Below, in pieces: positions 28,294 to 36,527 of a stretch of 64,000 nucleotides of DNA. The notes below the pieces were generated by a model. The model saw only the letters and a list, made by a program, of their open reading frames with translations. It did not search any database and was not told the DNA's origin. The stretch lies in NCBI GenBank assembly GCA_965198865.1, contig CBDAQA010000018.1:408384-472383 (forward strand). The letters are read 5' to 3'. The first letter of the stretch is position 1, and every line of letters starts with the position of its first letter. Source of the DNA: CBDAQA01 sp965198865 (GTDB lineage Bacteria > Planctomycetota > Phycisphaerae > Tepidisphaerales > Tepidisphaeraceae). Position numbers and translations under genes: made by a program.

Positions 28294-29139
28294 ATGCTGA
28301 ACGGTTTCCGCTCGCTCGACCGCATCCTCCGCGGCGACGCCACCCGCCCGGCCGACCTCGGGCAGGGGCGCGTCGACGTCCCGCTCGGTGCATTGGCCGT
28401 GGTGATCCTGCTGCTGGCGATGCTCTACGGCGTCTGCATGGGGGCGTTCGCGCTCGTCTCGCGCTGGGGCACGCCGCACCTGCGCGATGGGCTGCGCCAG
28501 GTCGCCAGCAGCGCCGCCAAGGTGCCGGCCCTGCTCGTGCTGACGCTGGCCGTCACCACCCCGTCACTTTACGTCTTCAACGCGCTGCTCGGCTCGCGCC
28601 TCACCTTCGGCAGCCTGATGCGGCTGCTGACGGCGTCGGTCGGCGTGCTGGCGGCGCTGCTGGCGTCGTTCGGCACGATCCTGGTCTTCTTCTCGCTCTG
28701 CACCGACAGCTACGCGTTCATCATCCTGCTGAACGTCGCCCTGTTCGCCGTTAGCGGCGGGCTCGGGCTGGGGTTCCTGCTGCAGACGCTGCACCGCCTC
28801 GCCAGCGTCCCGCCGACGCCGGTCGTTCCAGCGCCCGAGCCGGTCCCCGACGATTCCACGCCAAGGCCGTGGGATCTCTCGCTGCTGCCCGGCCCGTTGG
28901 AGCGGCTCAAGGACCTGCGCGAGCGGCAATCGGTCCGCCGGGTGTTCCGCATCTGGGTGATCGTGTTCGGCTTGGTCGGGGCGCAGATGAGCTGGGTGCT
29001 GCGCCCGTTCGTGCTGGCCCCCAACTCCGAGTTCGCCCTGTTCCGCCCGCGCGAGTCGAACTTCTTCCAGGCGGTGATGCAGAAGGCCGAGTCGCTGTTC
29101 GACGAGGCGACGCCGGCGCACAAGGGACGTGGGTGGTGA
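28294..29139 (+). CDS. Multi-helix membrane protein, paralogue 1
   Basis: 281 residues from ATG 28294. Four to five hydrophobic segments (GALAVVILLLAMLYGVCMG, KVPALLVLTLAVTTPSLYVF, ASVGVLAALLASFGTILVFF, FIILLNVALFAVSGGLGLGFLL), a Pro-rich loop (PPTPVVPAPEPVPDDSTPRP), then IWVIVFGLVGAQMSWVLRPFVLAP. The gene 83 bases downstream encodes a related protein with the same landmarks (LLYGxxMG, KVPxLLxxT, GxQMxWxLRPF), so the pair arose by tandem duplication. Possibly a stress or regulatory membrane protein; no function can be named. Confidence 0.75.
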   Translation: MLNGFRSLDRILRGDATRPADLGQGRVDVPLGALAVVILLLAMLYGVCMGAFALVSRWGTPHLRDGLRQVASSAAKVPALLVLTLAVTTPSLYVFNALLGSRLTFGSLMRLLTASVGVLAALLASFGTILVFFSLCTDSYAFIILLNVALFAVSGGLGLGFLLQTLHRLASVPPTPVVPAPEPVPDDSTPRPWDLSLLPGPLERLKDLRERQSVRRVFRIWVIVFGLVGAQMSWVLRPFVLAPNSEFALFRPRESNFFQAVMQKAESLFDEATPAHKGRGW

Positions 29140-29146
29140 TCCGTCG

Positions 29147-29202
29147 AGCGGCGGCCCGGCGGGCCGGCAGAAGGGTTTTAGCCGGCCCTCCGGGCCGTCG
29201 CT
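29147..29202. repeat. Inverted repeat between tandem paralogues
   Basis: Arms 29147-29168 and 29181-29202 (22 bases, two mismatches) with core GGCCCGG/CCGGGCC. The right arm is followed by TAAACG, as in the related repeat at 34724-34785. Lies in the mRNA between the two paralogous membrane genes. Confidence 0.65.
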
Positions 29203-29222
29203 AAACGAAGGATTGGAACGCC

Positions 29223-29888
29223 GTGCACACTCTTCTCGCCCACGCCGACGACCTGCTCCGCGGCGGCCCATTGACCACGCGGCCGGACCGGCCGCGCCGG
29301 CTGCTGCTGCGGCTCGTTGCGATCATCGTTGTCTTCGGCCTGCTCTACGGCGGCGCGATGGGCACGTTCGGCGGGGTCGGGCACGGCCGGCAGCCGCTCT
29401 ACTCGGCGCTCAAGGTGCCGATCCTGCTTGGCGTCACGTTCGCGCTCAGCCTGCCGAGCTTCCTCGTGCTGAACCGGCTGATGGGCGTCGGTGCCGACTT
29501 CCCGGTCGTGCTCCGCGGGCTGGTCGCCACGCAGGCCGCCCTCACGGTGGTGCTCGCGTCGCTCGCCCCGTTCACGGCCCTGTGGTACGCGTCGTTCGCC
29601 GACTACGACGCCGCCCTGGTCGCGAACATGGTCGCCTTCACGATCGCCAGCGGGTCCGCCCAGATGCTCCTGCGCCGCTGGTACCGCCCGCTGGTCGCCC
29701 GCAACCCCCGGCACCGCGCCCTGTTCCGCGCCTGGCTGCTGGTGTACGCCTTCGTCGGCATCCAGATGGGCTGGACGCTCCGCCCATTCATCGGCAGCCC
29801 CGGCTCGCCGACCCGGTTCCTCCGCGAGCATGCCTGGGGCAACGCGTACGTGGAGGTGGGCGAGATCCTCGCGCGGGCCCTGCGGTGA
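29223..29888 (+). CDS. Multi-helix membrane protein, paralogue 2
   Basis: 221 residues from GTG 29223. Matches the preceding gene in FGLLYGGAMGTFGG, SALKVPILLGVTFALSLPSFLVLNRLMG, and GIQMGWTLRPFIGSPGSPTRFLRE, with one membrane segment fewer and no Pro-rich loop. The shared C-terminal QM.W.LRPF motif after the last helix is the most conserved piece and probably the functional one. Likely an operon with 28294-29139, since only a hairpin separates them. Confidence 0.75.
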   Translation: MHTLLAHADDLLRGGPLTTRPDRPRRLLLRLVAIIVVFGLLYGGAMGTFGGVGHGRQPLYSALKVPILLGVTFALSLPSFLVLNRLMGVGADFPVVLRGLVATQAALTVVLASLAPFTALWYASFADYDAALVANMVAFTIASGSAQMLLRRWYRPLVARNPRHRALFRAWLLVYAFVGIQMGWTLRPFIGSPGSPTRFLREHAWGNAYVEVGEILARALR

Positions 29889-30008
29889 GGCACCCCCGTC
29901 CGCCGATGCGTTGCCTCGACCGGGAAGAAGCCCCGGATGCACAGCCAGTGACATCGACACAGTCGAAGCAACCGACGCGGATAGACAAAGATCTGAGCCA
30001 CTGAGGAT

Positions 30009-30113
30009 AAGACGTGAAGGTAGGGCGAAGCAGCTGATCACAATTCGCGTGATTGGCCGGGAAACAAAGAGCGGCGCCGCTGAAAATCCTCCTTCGTCCT
30101 ACCTTCGCGTCTT
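30009..30113. repeat. Inverted repeat, AAGACGTGAAGGTAGGGCGA family
   Basis: Arms 30009-30030 and 30092-30113 (22 bases, two mismatches) flank 61 bases. It lies in the gap (29889-30166) between convergent genes. A shorter relative (CGAAGACGTGAAACGTGA) occurs at 49207-49266. Nothing else is seen in this 280-base gap. Confidence 0.65.
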
Positions 30114-30166
30114 CGCGCCCTGGTGGTTCACTTTCTTCCTGTCTTGCGAGGTGCGCCGGATCCGCA

Positions 30167-31321
30167 TCACTCCTTGACCGACGTCCACAGCTTCTGCTCG
30201 ACGCCGTTGAAGTGGTCGAACGCGGTGTTGAGCCGGTCGACCAGGCCCTTGAGCTGGTCCTTGTCGACCGACGGGTTGGCCAGCGCGTCGCGCAGGGCCA
30301 GGGCGGCGTCGTCGACGTGGTTGGCGCCGTCGCTGAACTGGCGGGCGGCGTCGTACAGGGCGAGGTTGTCCATCTCGCCGGCGTGGGGCTGGTACAGCAG
30401 CCGCCAGGGGTTCCGGCGGATCTCGGCGGTCGCCTCCTTCAGGTTGTCGCCGGTCAGCTTCAGGCTGGCGATCGCGCCGTCGAACTTCGCCTTGTTGTTC
30501 ACGACCACATCCCGGGCCGACCCGGTCAACTGTCTCGCGTTGGCCGCGGTGGCGCGGATGTCGGCCATGGCGGCGTGGGCGTCGTCGATGGTGGCCGTGG
30601 CGTTGTCGATCAGCTTGTTCATCCGGGTCAGCAGGCCCGGCAGCTCCCTCCGGCCCGTGTCGGTGATCTGGTGCAGGTTGGCCATCGTGCCGCGGATGTC
30701 CGACTTCGTGTCGCCGAACACGCTGCCCACCTGGTCGACGGCCAGGGTGGCGCGGTCGGCGGTCGTGTGGAAGCTGGCCAGCGTCTCGGGCAGCTTGGCG
30801 GTGGCGTCGTTGATGTGGGGCAGCGTGGTGGTGCGGATCGTCTCGATGATCTGCCGGATGCCCGGGGCGGCCTGGCCGACCTGCGCCAGCAGGGCCGAGA
30901 AGTTCGACGGGTGCCCGATCAGCTCCTGGTCGGCCGTCAGCACGTTGCCGGTGCCGAGGCTGTCGAAGTTCAGCACGGTCGTGCCGGTGATGGAAGACTG
31001 CACGTTGAGCTGGGCGGCGTCGGTCAGCGGGTACTTCTCGGGCATGGTGAACTGGACGGCGATGTAGGCCTGCTGGCCCTTGTCCAGCCCGAGGATGTCG
31101 ATCGTGCGAACGATGCCGACCTTGAACCCGCCCACGCGGACGTCGTCGCCCACGCGGAGGCCGCCGAGGTCGTCGTTCAGTGCGAAGCGGGCCTTGCGGA
31201 CCGTCTCCTCGGCGAAGACCGTGCGCACGCCGCGGATCGCCACGATGGCGGCGAAGATCAGCACGACGCTGAAGACGATGAACAGGCCGGCCCGGAGCTC
31301 GCTGCGGTTTCTGTTAGGCAT
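30167..31321 (-). CDS. mlaD: MCE-domain lipid-transport protein (MlaD-like)
   Basis: The periplasmic substrate-binding part of an Mla-type phospholipid transporter, anchored in the inner membrane. 384 residues from ATG 31321: one N-terminal membrane helix (LRAGLFIVFSVVLIFAAIVAI), then an MCE domain (about 40-120, with GLRVGDDVRVGGFKVGIV), then a long helical tail with repeated hydrophobic/charged pattern (about 150-370) of the kind that forms a tunnel or reaches across the periplasm. Downstream in one operon with the ATPase (104-base gap) and permease. Direction of lipid movement unknown. Confidence 0.9.
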   Translation of the reverse strand: MPNRNRSELRAGLFIVFSVVLIFAAIVAIRGVRTVFAEETVRKARFALNDDLGGLRVGDDVRVGGFKVGIVRTIDILGLDKGQQAYIAVQFTMPEKYPLTDAAQLNVQSSITGTTVLNFDSLGTGNVLTADQELIGHPSNFSALLAQVGQAAPGIRQIIETIRTTTLPHINDATAKLPETLASFHTTADRATLAVDQVGSVFGDTKSDIRGTMANLHQITDTGRRELPGLLTRMNKLIDNATATIDDAHAAMADIRATAANARQLTGSARDVVVNNKAKFDGAIASLKLTGDNLKEATAEIRRNPWRLLYQPHAGEMDNLALYDAARQFSDGANHVDDAALALRDALANPSVDKDQLKGLVDRLNTAFDHFNGVEQKLWTSVKE

Positions 31322-31425
31322 GGGGGGGAGTTTTGAGTTGGGAGCTTTGAGTTGAGAGTGTGTAACAGCGGATCGGTCGTCAGTTGGGCGCCCTGGCTCG
31401 GAACTCAGAACCCCCAACTCGAATC

Positions 31426-32436
31426 TCAGCTCCGCATCAGGTCCGTCTCGTACCCGTCGGCCCGGCGGCGTTCAGTGAGGGGGCCGTCGAGCAGGCCGTG
31501 GACGAACTGGCGGACCAGCGGGTCGGTGCTCTTGTCCAGCTCGTCGGGCGTGCCGCTGATGATGAACTTGCCGCGGTCCAGCAGCACCATGCGGTCGGCG
31601 ATGCGGAAGGCCGAGTCCATCTCGTGGGTCACGACCACGCTGGTCACGCCCAGCTTGCGGTTCAGGTCGCGGATCAGCACGTCGATCTCGTGGCTGGTCA
31701 CCGGGTCCAGCCCGGCGCTGGGCTCGTCGTAGAACAGCACCTTGGGGTCCAGCGCCACGGCGCGGGCCAGCCCGGCCCGCTTCTTCATGCCGCCGGAGAG
31801 TTCGCTCGGCAGCCGGTCGGCGTGCTCGCGCAGGCCGACCAGCTCCAGCTTGATCTTCACCATGATGTCGATCGTGCTCGGCGGCAGGTCGGTGTGCTCG
31901 TGCAGCGGCAGGGCGACGTTCTCGGCCACGGTCATGCTGTTGAACAGCGCGCCCGACTGGAACAGCACGCCGATGCTCTTGCGGTACTCGGTCAGCTCGC
32001 CGTCGGTCATGCCGCAGATGTTCTTGCCGTGGGGACCGATGATCATCCCGCCGTCGGCGTCCTCGTTGCCGATCATCAGCCGCAGCAGCGTCGACTTGCC
32101 GCTCCCGCTGCCGCCGAGGATGACCAGGGTCTCGCCCTCGTTCACGTCCATGTTGATCTGGTCGAGCACCGTCCGGCCGTGGAACCTCTTCGTGATGTTC
32201 TGGACCCGGATCGCCACCTTGACCGGCGCGGGCGCACCGCCGGCGCGCGGTGGGGCAGGGTTGAACGGGTCGCCGGTGGGCGTTGGAATCGAGATCCCCT
32301 TCGCGGGTGGGACGGCGGCCAGGTCTTCGGATCCCGTGGGCGACGCCAGCAGCAGCGGCGGCTCGCCCTGGGCGCGGACCGGCTCGGGCGGGCGGAGGGT
32401 CGACGAGGTCTGGCGGTGTCGCTTTCGGGGGGTCAC
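31426..32436 (-). CDS. mlaF: ABC transporter ATPase of the Mla-type system (MlaF-like)
   Basis: Powers the lipid transporter. 336 residues from GTG 32436; the first 70 are a Pro-rich extension not found in usual MlaF (about 270), the rest is a standard ABC domain: Walker A GGSGSGKSTLLR (about 109-120), Q-loop GVLFQSGALF, signature LSGGMKKRAGLARA, Walker B VLFYDEPSAGLDP and switch His in VVVTHEMDS. The KKRAGLARA and EPSAGLDP variants are typical of the MlaF/Ttg2A branch. Gene order permease-ATPase-MCE matches mlaEFD. Confidence 0.93.
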   Translation of the reverse strand: MTPRKRHRQTSSTLRPPEPVRAQGEPPLLLASPTGSEDLAAVPPAKGISIPTPTGDPFNPAPPRAGGAPAPVKVAIRVQNITKRFHGRTVLDQINMDVNEGETLVILGGSGSGKSTLLRLMIGNEDADGGMIIGPHGKNICGMTDGELTEYRKSIGVLFQSGALFNSMTVAENVALPLHEHTDLPPSTIDIMVKIKLELVGLREHADRLPSELSGGMKKRAGLARAVALDPKVLFYDEPSAGLDPVTSHEIDVLIRDLNRKLGVTSVVVTHEMDSAFRIADRMVLLDRGKFIISGTPDELDKSTDPLVRQFVHGLLDGPLTERRRADGYETDLMRS

Positions 32437-32557
32437 GGGTCACGCTCGCCTTCGGGGCGGGGAATTCAACTGCTTGGGCCGTTCGGTCCGGCCGACGTTC
32501 ACTCAGGTTCCGGCTAGCCGCTTCGACTCCGGCGGAGTACCGCCGGCGCTCGGGGTT

Positions 32558-33370
32558 CTAGAGTCCCAAGTAGTAGAACGACGCCGTGAACATCAGGTCG
32601 ACGACGATCAGTCCCACGATCGTGTAGACGACGGTGTACGTCGTCGCCCGGCCGACGCCCAGCGCGCCGCCGGTCACGCGCAGGCCCATGTAGCAGGCGA
32701 GCGACGCGATCAGCGTCCCGAACACGCCGGCCTTCACCAGCCCGGTGATGAAGTCCTTCAGCTTGGCCTGCTCGAACGTGTGGCTGAGGAAGTTGTGGTA
32801 GTCGATCTTCAGGAACACCTGTGCCGTGAACATTCCGCCCAGGATGCCCGACAGATCGCCCATCACGGCCAGGCAGACCATCATCACGGCCGTCGCGATC
32901 ACCCGCGGCACGACCAGGTAGCGGATCGGGTCGATCGCCACGGCCGTCAGCGCCTCGATCTCCTCGCCGACCACCATCGTGCCAATCTCGGCCGCGATGG
33001 ACGCTCCCGCGAAACCGGTGAGCACGACGGCCCCGATCAGCGGCCCCAGCTCGCGCAGGATGGCGACGGCGTTCACGTTCGCCACCAGCGATTCCTGCCC
33101 GAAGTTCCGCAGGATCGGCGCGATCTGCAGCGCCAGGATCGCGCCGATGCAGGCCAGCACCAGCGCGACGATGGGGATCGACTGCACGCCGACGCGGTCC
33201 ATCTGCGTCCAGAGGTTCTGCCACCCGTAGCGCACGCCCCGCCGGCTGAACAGCGCCGATCGCGCCGCGGCCGCCGCGTCGACCAACAGGTACCCCAGCC
33301 CGCCCAGGAACCGCAGCAGGTTCAGGCCGAAGCCGCCGACGGCGGAGATGGGGCGAAGCAACAGGTCCAT
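32558..33370 (-). CDS. mlaE: ABC transporter permease of the Mla-type system (MlaE-like)
   Basis: Membrane subunit of the lipid transporter. 270 residues, an N-terminal interfacial region (LLRPISAVGGFGLNLLRFLGG) and five or six helices. MlaE signatures: SIPIVALVLACIGAILALQ, the LRELGPLIGAVVLTGFAGASIAAEIGTMVVGEEIEALT region in pieces, and DPIRYLVVPRVIA. First gene of the mlaE-mlaF-mlaD operon. Start at ATG 33370; a 27-bp inverted repeat lies about 100-170 bases upstream of it. Confidence 0.94.
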   Translation of the reverse strand: MDLLLRPISAVGGFGLNLLRFLGGLGYLLVDAAAAARSALFSRRGVRYGWQNLWTQMDRVGVQSIPIVALVLACIGAILALQIAPILRNFGQESLVANVNAVAILRELGPLIGAVVLTGFAGASIAAEIGTMVVGEEIEALTAVAIDPIRYLVVPRVIATAVMMVCLAVMGDLSGILGGMFTAQVFLKIDYHNFLSHTFEQAKLKDFITGLVKAGVFGTLIASLACYMGLRVTGGALGVGRATTYTVVYTIVGLIVVDLMFTASFYYLGL

Positions 33371-33465
33371 GGTGGAAAAGTCCGAAGGCCGAAATCTCGA
33401 ATGTCGAAACCAGCCGTCAGCTCCGCATCTCGAAATCGCGGCGTTTGAAAAACCAGAACGGACTC

Positions 33466-33538
33466 ACCACGGAGGCACGGAGACACAGAGAAATCGCAGT
33501 TTTTCGACGTCTTCTCTGTGTCTCCGTGCCTCCGTGGT
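33466..33538. repeat. 27-bp perfect inverted repeat, CACGGAGACACAGAG family
   Basis: Arm 1 (33466-33492) and arm 2 (33512-33538) are exact reverse complements over 27 bases with core GGAGGCACGGAGACACAGAG and a 19-base loop containing TTTTTCG. It lies between mlaE and the STAS gene, both minus strand. Similar sequences are, to my knowledge, scattered between genes in several bacterial phyla. Confidence 0.85.
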
Positions 33539-33588
33539 AAATCTGCCTTGGGTTTCTCAAAGCGTTCAATCCGATGTGTCGGTCTTCG

Positions 33589-33960
33589 TCATTTAAGCGC
33601 AGCCTCCTCGTCCGGGCAGATCGAGAAGATCGTGTCGAGCCGGGCGATCTCCAGCAGCCCCTTCACGCGAGGTTGGAGATCGGTCAGGCAGACCTTCCCG
33701 CCGGCCCGGCGGAGCTTCTGGAGCGCCTCGACGAACACGGCGATCCCGCTGCTGTCCATGTACGGCACGGCCCCCAGGTTCAGCACCAGCCGATGCACCG
33801 AGGCGTCGGCCAACTGCTTGAGGATCTCGGTCCGCAGGTTCGGGCTGTTGTGCAGGTCGACCTCGCCCTTGACGACGATGACGACCGCGTCGCCCGCCCG
33901 TCGGACCGACCCGATCAGATCGCCCGCGTTGCCTGGTGTCGGTTCGCTCATCGTCCGCAT
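33589..33960 (-). CDS. STAS-domain anti-sigma factor antagonist
   Basis: A 123-residue SpoIIAA/RsbV-like protein. VVIVVKGEVDLHNSPNLRTEIL and LVLNLGAVPYMDSSGIAVFVEAL mark the STAS fold; the Ser in MDSSG (about residue 70) is the phosphorylation site. In its unphosphorylated form it would bind an anti-sigma kinase and release a sigma factor. A matching HATPase anti-sigma protein is encoded at 36528-37052 and a sigma factor at 42567-43253. ATG at 33960 or 33951 are both possible. Confidence 0.9.
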   Translation of the reverse strand: MRTMSEPTPGNAGDLIGSVRRAGDAVVIVVKGEVDLHNSPNLRTEILKQLADASVHRLVLNLGAVPYMDSSGIAVFVEALQKLRRAGGKVCLTDLQPRVKGLLEIARLDTIFSICPDEEAALK

Positions 33961-34074
33961 CGTCCGCTTATCGGCCGTCGCCCCATTATCCCGCCATCAT
34001 ATGCCGGACGGCGGACCGGTCACACCCCTATGAGCGGCAAGTTCGATCGGGGGAGGACATTTTGGGCGAAGCCC

Positions 34075-34156
34075 GTCCGGCGTGCCCGCTTCAGCGGGGC
34101 ACGGTGGGGCCTTGATCGGTCGCAAACCGTGCCCCGCTGAAGCGGGCACGCTGGAC
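34075..34156. repeat. 31-bp inverted repeat, CGCTTCAGCG family
   Basis: Arms 34075-34105 and 34126-34156 are complementary with one mismatch. Each arm itself holds a hairpin (CCCGCTTCAGCGGG and its complement), so the element is a palindrome of palindromes. It lies upstream of the 34180 gene, ending 23 bases before its ATG. Confidence 0.8.
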
Positions 34157-34179
34157 GGATTCCGGTACGATCTGGGCGA

Positions 34180-34716
34180 ATGCGACGCCGCCTTCGGGGC
34201 CTTTTGCTTGCGATGTTCCTCGCGCTCAGCTTGGCTATCGCCGGGCTGTGGGTGGAGAGCGAGTTCGCGACCGACTTCTGCTACCGGGGGACCGTCACGT
34301 CGCAGGTCACGATTGCGTCAGGACGGGGTGAACTCACCGTCGACCTCATCTGCGGCGCAACGGACGGCCCGTCGCGACCCAAGATCGTTTTCTCACACGT
34401 TCCTTCGGCCGAGTCCGTGGGCGAGTTCCTCGTTCGTGCGGCGGGACACCGGCCGCAGTGGTGGGACCGGCTTGGCTTCCACGGTGTTGCCGGCGTGGCA
34501 TTGGGAAGCTGGTCCGGCCAACTGACCGGGGGGTCCGTCCCATACTGGTTTCTCCTGTCGTTGGCTTCACCTCCGCTATTGTTCCAGTGCAGGTCGGCGT
34601 GGCGATTCCGGCGGACAGCCCAACCCGGCGTGTGCCCCAACTGCGGCTACGACCTCCGCGCTTCGCCCGGTCGTTGCCCCGAGTGCGGCGCGGCCGGTCG
34701 TGAGCGTGCCCACTGA
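34180..34716 (+). CDS. Membrane protein with C-terminal CPNCGYDLR zinc ribbon
   Basis: 178 residues: an N-terminal helix (GLLLAMFLALSLAIAGLWV), a middle region with no motif, a second hydrophobic stretch (YWFLLSLASPPLLF), then CPNCGYDLRASPGRCPECG (about 150-168). That double-CxxC ending occurs, to my knowledge, on many small membrane proteins of planctomycetes, often in several copies per genome. Function unknown. The start ATG 34180 follows an inverted repeat closely, which may affect its translation. Confidence 0.72.
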   Translation: MRRRLRGLLLAMFLALSLAIAGLWVESEFATDFCYRGTVTSQVTIASGRGELTVDLICGATDGPSRPKIVFSHVPSAESVGEFLVRAAGHRPQWWDRLGFHGVAGVALGSWSGQLTGGSVPYWFLLSLASPPLLFQCRSAWRFRRTAQPGVCPNCGYDLRASPGRCPECGAAGRERAH

Positions 34717-34723
34717 CCTGTGC

Positions 34724-34785
34724 AGCGGCCGTCCCGCAGCGGCGCTCGTTCCGCCGTCGAAGAGTGCCCCTGCGGGGCGGCCGCT
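34724..34785. repeat. Inverted repeat, AGCGGCCG/CGGCCGCT family
   Basis: Arms 34724-34743 and 34766-34785 (20 bases, two mismatches); the right arm is followed by AAACG as at 29202. Lies between the zinc-ribbon membrane gene and the beta-lactamase-like gene. Confidence 0.6.
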
Positions 34786-34815
34786 AAACGGTGGGACGGC
34801 TAACATGCGTTGCCC

Positions 34816-35943
34816 ATGGGTTCTGAACTGCCGAAGACGTTGATCGCCCTCGAGGCCGGCATCGCCGCCGGGCAGCACGCGGGGGCGCAGCTTTCCATTC
34901 GGTACCGCGATCGGTCCGTTGATCTCGCCATCGGCACGGCGAGGCGCGGCGTGCCGATGGCGGCCGACACGATCCTGCTGTGGCTGTCGGCGACCAAGCC
35001 CGTGGCGGCCGTCTGCATCGCGCAGCTTTGGGAGCGCGGGCTGCTGAGGTTGGACGATCCGGTGTCGAGCTTCGTGCCCGAGTTCGCGAGTCACGGCAAG
35101 GACCGCATCACGCTGCGGCACTGCCTGACGCACACGGCCGGCATCCGGGCGGCGGCGAACAACTTCACGCGCGACGGGTGGGAGGCGACGATCGCCAAGA
35201 TCTGCGACGCGAAGGTCGAGGCGGGGTGGGAGCCGGGCCGGAAGGCGGGGTACCACGTGGCGTCGACGTGGTTCATCCTGGGCGAGGTGGTCCGGCGCGT
35301 GGATGGCCGGCCGTTCGAGCGGTACGTGCGCGAGGCGGTGTTCCTGCCGTTGGGGATGGTCGACAGCTGGTGCGGGTTACCGCCGGATCGATACGCGGCG
35401 TACGGCGATCGCATCGGCGTGATGGTGAGCACCGACCCGGCCTACCGGCCCGTCCACAACTGGGACACGCCGGAGATGGCGGCCCTGTGCAAACCCGGCG
35501 GAAACGGGCGGGGACCGGCGCGGGAGCTGGTGCGATTCTATCAGATGCTACTGACTGGCGGAGATCTGGATGGGGTACGAATCGTGTCACCGCAGACGGT
35601 GGAGGCGCTGACGGCCCGGGCGCGGGTGGGGCTGTACGACGAGTCGTTCAAGCACGACATGGACTGGTGCCTGGGGTTCGTGCCGAACAACGCGCAGTAC
35701 GGGGCCGACACGGTGCGGTACGGCTACGGCCCGCACGCGGGTTGGCGGACCGCGGGGCACGGCGGGCACCAGTCATCGGTCGGGTGGGCCGACTTCTCAC
35801 ATGGGCTGGCGGGGGCGGTCATATTCAACGGCACGCCGGGCGAGGCGGCGCACGACCGTCGGGTCCGGGCGGTGTTGGGGGCGGTCTACGAGGATCTGGG
35901 CATCGCCAGTTCTCACGGGGCAGGCGCAGTCGACCGAGCCTGA
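34816..35943 (+). CDS. Beta-lactamase-family serine hydrolase
   Basis: 375 residues of the class C beta-lactamase/DD-peptidase-like fold. Nucleophile motif SxxK is SATK (Ser near residue 57) in LWLSATKPVAAVCI; the second motif position is YHVAS (Tyr), and HGGH replaces the KTG box, as in esterase/aminohydrolase members. HTAGI is also typical of the family. No signal peptide, so it probably acts in the cytoplasm, perhaps on esters or peptides. ATG 34816 preferred over TTG 34810. Antibiotic resistance should not be inferred. Confidence 0.82.
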   Translation: MGSELPKTLIALEAGIAAGQHAGAQLSIRYRDRSVDLAIGTARRGVPMAADTILLWLSATKPVAAVCIAQLWERGLLRLDDPVSSFVPEFASHGKDRITLRHCLTHTAGIRAAANNFTRDGWEATIAKICDAKVEAGWEPGRKAGYHVASTWFILGEVVRRVDGRPFERYVREAVFLPLGMVDSWCGLPPDRYAAYGDRIGVMVSTDPAYRPVHNWDTPEMAALCKPGGNGRGPARELVRFYQMLLTGGDLDGVRIVSPQTVEALTARARVGLYDESFKHDMDWCLGFVPNNAQYGADTVRYGYGPHAGWRTAGHGGHQSSVGWADFSHGLAGAVIFNGTPGEAAHDRRVRAVLGAVYEDLGIASSHGAGAVDRA

Positions 35944-36149
35944 CTGCCAAAAATCGCGGGACAAGGTGTTACAACAAGCAAACGGTGGATCAATTAAGTA
36001 AATAGATGAGAATGACTTAGCGGCGGTACTGTTGAAAGGACGGCTTCAAAGTGTCCCGTTTCGTCCCGTTTCGTCCCACGGCGGTTCTGCTCCTTCAGCG
36101 GAGCGGTCGGGATAGATTGCAGAAGTGGCAGTAGTCCTTACGATCAGAT
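35944..36149. other. Gap of lower GC content
   Basis: About 205 bases, more AT-rich than the surroundings. Holds a tandem TTTCGTCCCG repeat (about 36058-36076, with a distant complement GGGACAAGG near 35958) and CTCCTTCAGCGGAG (about 36091). No gene supported. Confidence 0.4.
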
Positions 36150-36152
36150 TTG

Positions 36153-36497
36153 GTGGCCCGACGATTATCGATCCGCATTGTGGGAACGCTGGCGTTGTCG
36201 GCAATGGCCGGTGCCGGCTGCGAGGTGCCCCGCGGGCCGGTGTCGATCGACAGCGATGACCCGGACCTGAAGGTGCTGGCCATCAAGCGGGACGTTGCGC
36301 TGCACGATGATAAGGACGGGCCGGGGTTGGTCCGCGACCTGGACGACGACGACCCGGCCGTCCGGTTCTACGCGATCGAGGGGTTGTTCCACCTGACCGG
36401 CGACACGTTCGGCTACCGGTACTACGACGAGCAGCCGGCCCGCGCCCCGGCCATTGCCCGGTGGCGGGCGTGGCTGCGGGCGAACCGGCCGCACTGA
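36153..36497 (+). CDS. Small lipoprotein with HEAT-like repeat
   Basis: About 114 residues from GTG 36153 (TTG 36150 also possible). A lipoprotein signal, RIVGTLALSAMAGAGC, with lipobox AGAGC. The mature part has DDKDGPGLVRDLDDDDPAVRFYAIEGLFHLTG, one HEAT/PBS-type helical repeat found in scaffold proteins. It probably binds other proteins at a membrane. The next gene encodes the anti-sigma kinase 30 bases downstream, so they may share a transcript; no functional link is known. Confidence 0.7.
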   Translation: MARRLSIRIVGTLALSAMAGAGCEVPRGPVSIDSDDPDLKVLAIKRDVALHDDKDGPGLVRDLDDDDPAVRFYAIEGLFHLTGDTFGYRYYDEQPARAPAIARWRAWLRANRPH

Positions 36498-36527
36498 CGC
36501 TATCATCCCGGCGGAGGAAGCGCCCCC

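Noticed and set aside
34816..35943. Calling the serine hydrolase an antibiotic-resistance beta-lactamase
   Set aside because: It has SxxK but no KTG box and no signal peptide; the family is mostly esterases and peptidases.
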